This document shows, in pieces, positions 46,496 to 55,515 of a DNA stretch of 55,515 nucleotides; position 1 is the first letter of the stretch; each line of letters starts with the position of its first letter. Source of the DNA: Dichomitus squalens LYAD-421 SS1 (Eukaryota; Basidiomycota; Agaricomycetes; Polyporales; Polyporaceae). A program made the position numbers and the translations under genes. The stretch covers positions 1 to 55,515 of the forward strand of contig NW_006766976.1 in assembly GCF_000275845.1 (NCBI RefSeq), written 5' to 3'. The notes beneath the pieces are model-generated. The model saw only the letters and a list, made by a program, of their open reading frames with translations. It ran no database searches and was not told where the DNA came from.

Positions 46496-46653
46496 ACTCT
46501 ACGGCTACAAGACCCGGAACGAAGAAGGTCTCGGCATTGTCATCAGGGCGGAAACACTGGCTCAGTATCTCAAGCATGCGCTAACCCTGGACCAAGAGAA
46601 CGCGGAAGGGAGTCTTGGGCTTCTGCGGACCCCCGTCTTCCAGTGCGCGATGT
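46496..46653 (+). pseudogene. Unrecognised coding fragment
   Basis: A plus-strand frame reads Y-G-Y-K-T-R-N-E-E-G-L-G-I-V-I-R, then A-E-T-L-A-Q-Y-L-K-H-A-L, ending in a TAG at 46651-46653. It is protein-like and may be the last exon or a relic of a gene in 46000-46650, but I found no upstream exons in phase and cannot name the family. The rest of 45976-47123 holds nothing else I can support. Confidence 0.25.
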
Positions 46654-47123
46654 AGAGTAAGTCGTGAGTTGTCATTGTGCACATGTAACGCTACCCCAAA
46701 ACCGCGATTACATCAATTCAGGTATCTATGATAATGGAGACTAACTGCCAGCGAAAGAAAGCGAACAACACGAAGCAAGAGCTCGACGTCCGTTTACTGG
46801 ACACTCATATCACTGAACTCTACTCAGGTTCATCTAGCGGACGTCCTGTCCACATCTTCCATGATACAAACAAGCGACCAGTATCAGGCTTTCGCTGGAT
46901 GCGTTGACACGGTCGTAAGCGTCGCCTACTCATTCAGTGTCTGTCTGGTACTTCACCGTCACTCTCAATGGAGGTCGCTTCCCACAGCCACGCTTCATTC
47001 GTCTCTGAAAATCTCTCCCGTCTGAGCATGCGGCACGCAATGCGAACTTCCATTCTATGCGAAGCTAGTGTTATATTCTTAGGCCAATTTTGAGAGGTAC
47101 TTATACCCCTGGGCCCTGCGGCC

Positions 47124-49275
47124 ATGGCTGCGCAAGTCATTTTCATCTTCACCACCCCAGACTTCGCGGCCATGTTTGAGTTGGTTATTCCCTGGCTTCT
47201 CTCCGTCGCATTTGCCTCTGCGTTTTGGAAGGTCCTACAGATCTCGTCGCGACGGAGAAGGCTGCCACTCCCCCCGAGCCCTCCATCGTACCCTATCATC
47301 GGCAACATATTCGACGTCCCTACAAAGGATATGCATGTCGCGTTTCGCGACATGAATGTCAAGTACGGTACGCCTGGTCACGTTTTTCTTCCTGCTCCGC
47401 TGGTTCTGAACCATATAAAGGCGACATTGTCTATCTCAATGTGTGCGGCCAGCCAATGATCGTCCTCGGCACGCACGAAGCAGCAACCGACCTACTGGAA
47501 AAGCGCTCGGCGAACTACTCGGGTCGCCTGTTCTCCGTCATGTCTATATTGCAAGTGCCCCAGTCGTCCGCGCCCATCTTTACCTCGGTGGCTCACAGAT
47601 GGCAATATCTAGATCGGGTTGGGAGTGGCTCTTTTCAGTCGCAGACTACGGGACACAGTGGAGGAAAACGAGGCGACTCTTGCACGAGTACATGCATCCC
47701 AACGCGGTGAAGCAGTACCGTCCTATTCAGGAGCGTGAGGTCACCAAATACCTTGTGCGGCTCTTGGAACATCCGAAGGAATTCCTCCACCACGGTCGGC
47801 AGTAAGTTCCAGATATCTAGCTTCCAATCAACGTCCATACTTACAGGAGCCACCTTTAGCTTGTTCGGAGCAATCACCATCAGGGCGGGGTACGGCATCG
47901 ATGTCGACACCGATAAGGAGATTGATTACCTTGAGATAGCCGAGAGGGCTATGGCGGCCTTTGCTGTGACATTCCTCCCTGGAAAGTATCTCGTCGAGTT
48001 GGTACCCATCCTACGCTATCTCCCCTCGTGCATTCCAGGGGGACACTTCAAGCGGGAGGCTGCTGAGTGGTCACCGATTGTTCGCAAGATGCGAGAAGTA
48101 CCCTGGAATGCTGCTATGACCGCCCTGGTGAGTTGTAGCGGCACCCTCCCTTTCGTGAAGTAGCCCATGCGAGGTTCTGTACTGCGATAGCGCGAGGGCC
48201 GTGGCCTACCCTCGATGGCGAGCGGGCTCCTGGAACGTACTTCGGGTCTCGACCCAGAAGCCGCGGCCGAACAGGTGGAGTTCTCGAAGGATGCCGTCGC
48301 GGCGGCTTACACAGGTACGTTCTACGACCATGATTGGAAAGAGCATCCTGAAACGAGTGTCTGTTAGGTGGTGCTGATACCGTTCGTTCGTGCGCCCGAT
48401 ACTGTCAGAATGGTCTGCTGACAGTCCCTGTCCCAGACGCTCTCTACGCTGCAGAACATCTATGTTGCCATGGCATCGTTCCCTGAAGTGCAGAAACGCG
48501 CTCAAGCTGAACTCGACGCTGTAGTTGGGCCTCACCGTCTGCCAACTTTCTCAGACAAAGAAGATCTCCCTTATGTGACTGCACTCATCAAGGAATCGTT
48601 GCGCTGGAGACCAGTCTCCCCTCTTGCGTTGATCCACGTGTCGATGGAGGAAGATGAATACAAGGGGTTCTGTATCCCCAAGCGCTCCGCCATGGTATTC
48701 AATATCTGGTATGTGGCAAATTTCGTCTCGCTAGCGACTCGGACCCGACTCGGACGCTGAGTGAACATCACTAGGGCGTACACCCAAGACCCACGACTAT
48801 ATCCAGACCCGCAAGCATACAAGCCCGAGCGTTATCTCAGGGACGGCAAGATAGATCCTGACGTACAAGACCCTGCTGGAATTGCCTTCGGCTATGGGAG
48901 AAGGTGTGCACATAAGCGACGTTAGCTGTAACCGGTAGCGCGTATGCTTATCGTAGTGTTATCTCACAGGATCTGTCCAGGACGCCACTTTGCCGAGGCT
49001 TCCCTCTTTGCTGTCGTGTCAAAGCTCCTGCACACCATGTCGATTGAACCACCCCGTGATGAATCTGGTCAACCCATCGACCTCGCGAAGACGGTCAAGA
49101 TGACTCACGGCATCATCTCGTGAGTTTCCCCTGTGATCACGGTCAAGTTCTGCTTTCGCTGATTGAGGGGTCAAGTTACCCGGAACCCTTTGAATGCATC
49201 ATCAAGCCTCGTTCTCCGGAGGCAGAAACGCTGATTCGTAATGCGTGCAGCGAGGTTGAAGCGGCGAGTGCGTGA
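47124..49275 (+). CDS. Cytochrome P450 monooxygenase (P450-6)
   Basis: An intact P450 of the same family as P450-2 and -3. The ATG at 47124 gives a long hydrophobic N-terminus (an internal ATG at 47174 would give a shorter one), then L-P-L-P-P-S-P-P, a variant with Ser in the hinge. Landmarks: G-D-I-V-Y-L-N-V-C-G-Q-P, S-G-W-E-W-L-F-S-V, A-G-Y-G-I-D-V, I-helix G-A-D-T then T-L-S-T across an intron, ExxR E-S-L-R, K-P-E-R-Y, F-G-Y-G-R-R then I-C-P-G-R-H-F-A-E-A. The end is Y-P-E-P-F-E-C-I-I-K-P-R with TGA at 49273-49275. It is closely similar along its length to P450-7 downstream, including the P-L-P-P-S-P-P hinge and a D-x-A-x-x-V-K-M-T-H-G block, so the two are a tandem duplication. Confidence 0.88.
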
Positions 49276-49874
49276 TCTGGAATTCTCGAGCGTTGGCAAA
49301 GCAAGTAGGCTTGTGATAGCTTGAAGCGCGGTTGCCTTCACATAGTAGTCAGGTCGAATCACGGTGTCGTACCAATGCCCTCGATCGGTAGCATACCACT
49401 TCCCAGATGATATAGACGAGATGACGAGGTGCCTTACCGGCCGCAACGCCGACGGCATGCCTTCTCGCAAACTTTGCATCACATGAGACAGTCTTGTGGG
49501 GTTTGGCGTCTGGAGCTCATTGTCGAAGCGTGCTCCGAAGAAGGAAGCCTGCAGGGCCTGAGTACTTTCTCATGTCCTCTTTTCCCCCGAGCGTATGGAA
49601 GCGAAAGGAAGCTATGGTAAGGCCTCTTCGATTGGGCTCGTATAATTGGACGGCTCAGAACCCCTGCTGAGAGGTACGCCTTTCCTCAGAGCGTGGTTTC
49701 CTGACGTAAACTGATTCCTCTGGATGAAAGCTCTGCCTTTGAATGTTGGGCTGTATCCCACTCGACCAGCGCTCTCTTTGGACCGTCTTGAACCCTCTCC
49801 GACTCCGCCATAGATTGGGTCCTCACACATGACTGCACGATCCAGATAAAGCGAGATAAGGTCCAGCATCCTGG
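49276..49874. other. Intergenic spacer of the tandem P450 pair
   Basis: It holds the 3' region of P450-6 and the promoter of P450-7. The minus-strand frames here are shadows or chance. No repeat was recognised. Confidence 0.4.
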
Positions 49875-49883
49875 TATATAAAG
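49875..49883 (+). promoter_or_regulatory. TATA box of P450-7
   Basis: TATATAAAG lies 45 nt upstream of the ATG at 49928, followed by a C/T-rich leader with CTCCTCAACC. It is a good fungal core promoter. Confidence 0.6.
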
Positions 49884-49927
49884 CCCGGAGTTTCACCAGT
49901 TCTCCTCAACCCAAATCGCTCACAGCC

Positions 49928-52025
49928 ATGGGAGACCTCCCTACTCTGATTATCATCGTTGTTGCTGTACTAGCTGCGCTCCTAGTGAGAGCTAGATGGT
50001 TTCGCCGTGCCGCTGCTTTTCCATTACCTCCTAGTCCTCCCGGCTACCCTATCATCGGTAACCTTCTTGATGTTCCGAAGCGGGATATGGAGCCAGCGTT
50101 CCGTGATTTAACTGCGAAGTATGGTACGTCCAATTCCCTCTGACATCTCCTGCTCTCCCTCATCCCATAGACAGGAGATATCGTCTATCTGAATGTTTGC
50201 GGCCAGTCGATGATTGTGCTCGGCACGCAAAAAGCCGCCATTGACTTGTTGGAGAAGCGCTCTTCCAACTACTCCGGCAGGCTCTTTTCGTCCATGGCTT
50301 CCCTGTAGGAACATACTTTTCGGAGGCAATGTATATCACTGACGTTGTGTTTGGCCTCAGGACAGGGTGGACGTGGCTATTCTCGGTCAATGGTTACGGC
50401 CCCCAGTGGAGGAAGACGAGACGCCTTTTTCATGAGTATATGCACCCAAACGCCGTTCTCCGCTACCGTCCAATTCAAGAACGGGAGGCCTGTAAATACC
50501 TACTTCGGGTTGTAGAAGATCCCAAGAATTTCCTTCACCATGGGCGACAGTGAGCCCCGGGACATTAGCGCAGTGCGGAATAGTGTCTAACCTTATCCTT
50601 TGCCTAGCTTATTTGGTGCCATAACTATCCGAGTGGGTTACGGCATTGATGTAGACGAGCACAAGGACACGGACTACCTAGGTATCGCAGAGACAGCTAT
50701 GGCCACATTCTCTTTGGCCTTCCTTCCCGGAAAGTATCTGGTCGAGCCATTCCCAATCCTGCGATTCCTTCCATCTTTCATGCCTGGAGCGGGTTTCAAG
50801 CGGGAAGCCGCGGAATGGTACCCGATTGTCCGAAAGATGCGAGACCTACCATGGGAGGCTGCTATGTCTGCTTTGGTGAGTGATAGCTAGGAGCCTATCA
50901 TTCGTTCGATAGCTGACGAAGTATCAACACCCTTGTCTCAGCGTGAGGGTTCCCCTGTGCCCTCGATGGCCAGTGGCTTGCTTGAGCGCATGTCTCATCT
51001 CGATGAAGAAGCTGCAGTTGAACAGGAGGAGTGGTCGAAGAATGCCATCGCATCTGCTTACGCCGGTATGTTGAGGTACTACACCTATCAGCAGCAACCC
51101 CGGCTGACGTATACCTCATCTAGGCGGTGCCGACACGGTGCATTGCCTTCTACCATACAGTAATGAGCGTAGACTGACTGCTACACGTTACAGACGCTCT
51201 CTACACTCCAGACATTTTACATTGCTATGGCCTCCTTCCCGCAATTCCAGAAACGTGCGCAGGCCGAACTCGATACCGTTGTCGGGCCACATCGCCTTCC
51301 CACGTTCGCAGACAAAGACAATCTTCCCTACGTAACTGCGGTCATCAAAGAGTGCTTCCGCTGGCGTCCCGTGGTGCCGCTTGCCCTCGTTCACTACTCA
51401 ATAGAGGAAGACGAGTACGGCGGTTACCGTATTCCAGCGCGTTCTGCAGTGGTATGCAATCCATGGTATGCTTCTCCCCACGAGACCTTGAATATGTCAT
51501 GGCTGAGTCTGTCGGTTCAACTACTAGGGCGTATGTCAGAGATCCAAGAATATACCAAGACCCGGAGGCATTCAACCCAGAGCGTTTCCTCAAAGATGGT
51601 AGACTAGATCATAACGTCCAAGATCCAGCTACCATAGTCTTCGGCTACGGACGAAGGTACGTCGCACGTCTCCTTCATACTACTACTCATTGAACTCATC
51701 GACAACACTCTTTGCAGGATTTGTCCGGGTCGTTACTTCGCCGAGGGATCCGTCTATGCGGCTGTGTCAAGGATCTTACATACCATGTCGATTGAAGCGC
51801 CCCTCGACGAGCACGGTCAGCCTATTTGCCTCGCCGACCGAGTGAAAATGACCCATGGTGTCATCTCGTGAGTATTTTCCGATCCTTAAGAGTCGGTCTT
51901 ACACTGATACATGTGCGGCTTGTAGATATCCAGAGCCTTTCGACTGCGTCATCAAGCCTCGTTCTCCGGAAGCTGAGATGCTGATTCGTACATCTTGTAG
52001 CGAAGACGACCCGACAGCCGCCTAA
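49928..52025 (+). CDS. Cytochrome P450 monooxygenase (P450-7)
   Basis: An intact tandem paralog of P450-6. The ATG at 49928 opens a short anchor (M-G-D-L-P-T-L-I-I-I-V-V) followed by F-P-L-P-P-S-P-P. Landmarks: G-D-I-V-Y-L-N-V-C-G-Q-S, T-G-W-T-W-L-F-S-V, V-G-Y-G-I-D-V, I-helix G-A-D-T then T-L-S-T, ExxR E-C-F-R, N-P-E-R-F, F-G-Y-G-R-R then I-C-P-G-R-Y-F-A-E-G. The end is Y-P-E-P-F-D-C-V-I-K-P-R with TAA at 52023-52025. Intron positions match P450-6. A well-formed TATA box precedes it. The substrate is unknown; by context a terpenoid oxidase is possible. Confidence 0.89.
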
Positions 52026-52555
52026 AAGCGACTGCTAGCCATGAAGGAGGGCTAGTGGTTATGAAAGAGGAATAGTAGTCACGAAGGAGAGTAGACTTGC
52101 ATTTGTGTGCTCTTTAAACCGAGCTGTGATGGTATCGAGGTTGATTATGCAACCCGCGAGTAGCACGGATGTCAAGACATTCCTTCTAGTTTGCGTCACC
52201 GTTGAACGTTGAACGTTGAACGCTAACTTTGACCAGTGATCGCGGTTCGAAACTGTATGCGAGAGTTTCCGGATAGCTGTCGATGCAGCGTGAGTCCGGC
52301 ACGAATGCCAAGAGCACTCATGAACATGAAATAGATGGCTGGCGGCGACTGAGCTATAGTTCTATATCAGTCCCGCTGAGCCTGGGGTACTCGCAGTGGC
52401 ACCCATGAGGTAGTGCTCTGACTTCATCCGAATGTGTGCAGTCTGACAGCCTGGCCACATAGTTTCTCGGTGCATTTTATAATAATATCATTAATCAGAC
52501 AAGTCAAATCGTTCGATGACCCCAAACCAGTCATTTCCCTTCTGTTCCTTGGGCC
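52026..52555. other. Intergenic between convergent P450-7 and P450-8
   Basis: No gene was seen. At about 52200-52224 the heptamer GTTGAAC occurs three times in tandem plus a degenerate fourth. AATAATATCATTAAT near 52481 is AT-rich, as expected near a 3' processing region. Confidence 0.45.
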
Positions 52556-54947
52556 CTAAGCACGCTTGACCCGCTTGAGTAGCAGCGGCATTTGGCTGCC
52601 CTGAATAGGTGCATTACGCAGGATTGGGCGCTGCACGATGGTGGACTTCTTTTGGATGTCCTCAGGAGGCACTGCGAGTTCAAATTCGAAAGCGCGCACG
52701 AGCGTGTACACCAAAGCCTTCATCCTGACAAGCACACCGTCGGTCCCGTTAGTCCGCCTCCGCGCTAGGAAGGCATAACAATACTGAAGACTTACTCGAT
52801 CAGTGAGAAACGGTATCCGATGCACGCGCGGGGGCCACCAAGGAATGTAAGGAGGTGGCCCCATACGCCAGGAATGCTTGAGACCGCATCCGGGAGGTTG
52901 TCCCAACGTTCGGGCTTGAACTCGAATGCATCCTCGCCCCAGAGCTTCTTGGAGCGATTGATCGCCAGAATGGGAATAAAGATCGGGGTGCCCTTCGATA
53001 TCCTGGATGGAAGAGAACGCATCCGTCAGCAGCTGCTAAGTGGCCGGGTGCTTTGCATCCTAAGTGAGGTCAACTGACTTGATGCTGCCAGTGTCCTGTA
53101 TTTGTCCATACCGGTCGACGAAGGGTTCTCCGACGGGTATGACATCGTCAATGGTCGCCTCACGTGTCGTCGCCGGCACGGGTGCGTGTAAGCGCAGTGT
53201 CTCGCGGACGACGTTGTCAAGGTATGGAAGGTTATTGAGCTGATCCATCGTCGGGGTGTCCGTATCGAGCGTGTAGAGCTCCTCGCGAAGTTTCCTCTGG
53301 ACTTCTGGGGCTTGCGTCAGAGCGTAGAGACACCACGTCGTCGCCGTCGACGTGGTCTCATGGCCGGCCACGAGGAAGCTATGAGAGCAACGAGAGACGA
53401 GACATCAGAACGCAGCAGAAGGCGGTAGAGCCTACAATCACGCACGTAGGCACCTCTGAAAAGCGCAATCGGACGTGATGTCAATACGAGCGCCTGGCGA
53501 GATGAGGACGCTACGTACGGGCGAGCACATCTTCGTCAGAGAGCCGCTGGTTCTCGGGGAGATCGGTCGCCATATTCGCCTTGAGGAGTAGAGTAAGCAA
53601 GTCGCGACCATGAGGCTTCTCCTTGCCTTCTGCTGCCTTGTGCAAGATCTCACCCTTCTTCTCCGCGATAAGTTCCATGCCGATGCGGCGCATGACGTCC
53701 TGAGCATGATCGAAACGCTTTGTCTGCTTGTCAGGCTGTTACGAAGCAGTCCCTGTGATCAGTCACCCTTCCTGTAGAGTCAGAGGTCGTCGATGATGCA
53801 ACATACGATGATGCTGAAGATCGGGAAGAAGTTTCGCAGGATCATCATGAAAGTGATACGGGGCTGTGGGTCAAATAACTGATTGAATGCAGTTACGAGC
53901 GCGTTCTCCGGGACTTCAGCCTTCAGAGCATCAAAGCGGTAATTGAAACCTAGCAAAGTACGCGTCCATGTCAGGCATTGCTAGACGACTCAGCGGGGAT
54001 CATACCGGCAAGACCAATCACGTCCAAAGTCATCTTGCTGATCTCCTTGATGACGTTAATCCGAGCTACGTCCTGGCTCTCAGATACCTCGTCGTTCCAG
54101 ACATCACGGAGCTGTTTGTCAAGGATTCAGCAGCGCCTCTATATGTGAGGCCGTGTACTGACCTCAATGGATTTCTCGACAAAGATTTCGGTGAGTGCAC
54201 GAATCTGCGCTGGACCGAAGGCGGGGTTCTGAAGGTAGGGGTTAGGACGGAGACACGTACATGACAGCGTGAGAAATGGTAATTATGTACCATGACGCGC
54301 CTCTGCACAGCAACAGAGCACCGTCAGCTATACGTTGAGGGTGATTGTTTTAGAAAGGAATAGACCTGTTGTCTATGCTGGTCGCCTGATGATTGACATC
54401 GCGGTGTGAGTCTATCGACTGCCAGAGAGAGAGCTGTCTACCAAGCTCACCTTCGGTGAACAAGACGCCTGGATCACGAACGATTTAGTTCAAATCGAAG
54501 CCATTCCGACGAACGTGTACTGACCCTTTCCAAGAATTCTAGCAAGGTTCCGGCGAGCTTGGGAGGGCTTCTGATATACAAACGAATGCGTCATGATGTG
54601 ATTCAGTGCTCGCGTGTCCATAGTCCAAAGACGGTCCATCTGTGACAAGGTTTGGTATTAGTAGCGAGTGCAAATAGCTGCATGATCGGCCACATCGTAC
54701 GTACGCCAAGGAAGCCCCTGTACATGATGGTGTGGCCATACTGGTCTGCCCATCGTTCCTGAGGAACCGAGTTGTCTTCGTCCATGATCTCCTTCATGTT
54801 TCCCCATATCAAACTCGGTGAAGGAGGACCAGGGAGGTTTCTGATTTCGCTAGTGAAGGGCCGGATGAAGAAAGCGCGGAGCCTCCATAACACTAGCCCC
54901 ACAACGCCTAGGAGCGTATATAGGGCGGTTTGTCCGATGGATAACAT
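52556..54947 (-). CDS. Cytochrome P450 monooxygenase (P450-8), separate family
   Basis: A microsomal P450 on the minus strand, ATG at 54947, TAG at 52556-52558, many short introns. The N-terminus is a hydrophobic anchor then N-L-P-G-P-P-S-P-S. Later blocks are R-R-V-M and N-P-A-F-G-P-A-Q-I (the substrate-proximal C-helix region), the I-helix A-G-H-E-T-T-S-T, ExxR E-T-L-R-L, K-P-E-R-W and the heme loop [13 protein letters not shown]. It shares R-x-C-I-G-type heme loop spacing with P450-1 more than with the F-G-Y-G-R-R array members, so it is a different family. Exons appear uninterrupted. Only 16 bp upstream of the ATG begins a transposon copy, so its promoter and leader are probably replaced by transposon sequence. 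Confidence 0.85.
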
Positions 54948-54963
54948 GATGGTTAGCTCGTTG

Positions 54964-55515
54964 CATCAGGAAAACGTCACAGACTTGGACCCATACTTGG
55001 GCCCAAGTTCATGTACTTGGACTCAAGTCCGTGTACTTGGCCTCAAGTCCGTGTACTTGGCCCCAAGTCCATGTACTTGGTCCCAAGTACACGGACTTGA
55101 CCCAAGTCTATATACTTGGGGTACTTGGGGTACTTGGGCCACAACTTGGACTTTACATGTTGACTTCAGTATACTCAGGCCTCAATTTGAGCAATTGGTG
55201 TTCTATCAGTCACACATCTTGTATACTTCTTATGTAATAATATCTATCATAGACATCCATACACTAGTTGTAAACCAGTCTGTTTTAAGGCCATAGAAGC
55301 AGCTTTATAGTCTATTAGAAGAAGGGCAATAACATGTGATAGAAGACTTTAAGTTGTTACAATGTGCTTGTTTCAGTAGTGATACAGAGGTACAATATCC
55401 AGATAATGCTCAAGAATAGTGGTATCAGTGGTGGATGTCCAAGTTCTGCTATGGTACAGGAGAGGATGGTGAAGAATTTCTCAGAGTCCAGCAAAGAGCG
55501 CTATATATGGTTGCT
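54964..55515. mobile_element. TIR transposon, copy 2 (partial, runs off the window)
   Basis: It begins CATCAGGAAAACGTCACAGA, the same terminus as the element in P450-4 apart from one base, and continues as the reverse complement of that element's right half (33017 down to about 32583) with scattered substitutions. It has four in-register 20-bp subterminal units (55001-55080) against six in copy 1. Beyond about 55355 it extends into sequence hidden by the N gap in copy 1. That inner part has a protein-like plus-strand frame with one stop (TAG near 55412), not identified. The flanking bases are TG, not TA, and the far end is outside the window. Confidence 0.8.

Overview
The window looks like nuclear DNA of a mushroom-forming basidiomycete (Agaricomycetes, probably a wood-decay polypore). 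Genes are broken by many GT-AG introns of about 45-65 nt, cytochrome P450 genes are strongly expanded, and there are Agaricomycete-type families (DUF6697-like, DUF6534-like, Plavaka transposase, F-box proteins). One assembly gap of Ns lies at 32210-32582. All exon models were read by eye from codon continuity and splice signals; no database search was run.

Layout. 1-5200 is transposon territory: nested inverted repeats at the left edge, a degenerate Plavaka transposase (about 745-3359) with a minisatellite inside one intron, and a pair of inverted hairpin repeats bracketing a helicase fragment. 5223-7578 is an intact P450 (P450-1). 8069-12910 holds two tandem minus-strand DUF6697-like paralogs with matching exon structure. 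13388-15252 holds an orphan ORF and a small unrecognised gene. 15929-18227 is a multipass membrane protein gene of DUF6534 type, cut into about 22 exons. A P450 tail relic and a third hairpin repeat follow. 20563-37040 is a run of related P450 genes (P450-2 minus, P450-3 plus, P450-4 minus, P450-5 minus) with a SUZ-domain protein gene at 24021-24777. P450-4 is split by a terminal-inverted-repeat transposon. P450-5 is a pseudogene that carries a 184-bp MITE. 37808-39991 is a DUG1-type M20 dipeptidase. 40497-40945 is another P450 relic. 41484-43134 is a fused HAD hydrolase/terpene cyclase. 44305-45975 is an F-box protein. 47124-52025 is a tandem pair of P450s (P450-6, P450-7). 52556-54947 is a P450 of another type (P450-8), with a second copy of the P450-4 transposon 16 bp upstream of its start codon.

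How it may work together. The HAD/terpene-cyclase fusion belongs to the fungal group related to AstC and to drimenol/albicanol-type synthases: the cyclase half cyclises farnesyl diphosphate by protonation and the HAD half removes phosphate. With P450s on both sides, the window is a plausible sesquiterpenoid (drimane-like) biosynthetic locus that has grown by P450 duplication and decayed by transposon insertion. The cyclase reads D-L-N-T-T-S where this group typically has D-x-D-T-T-S, which raises the question of whether it is active or altered.
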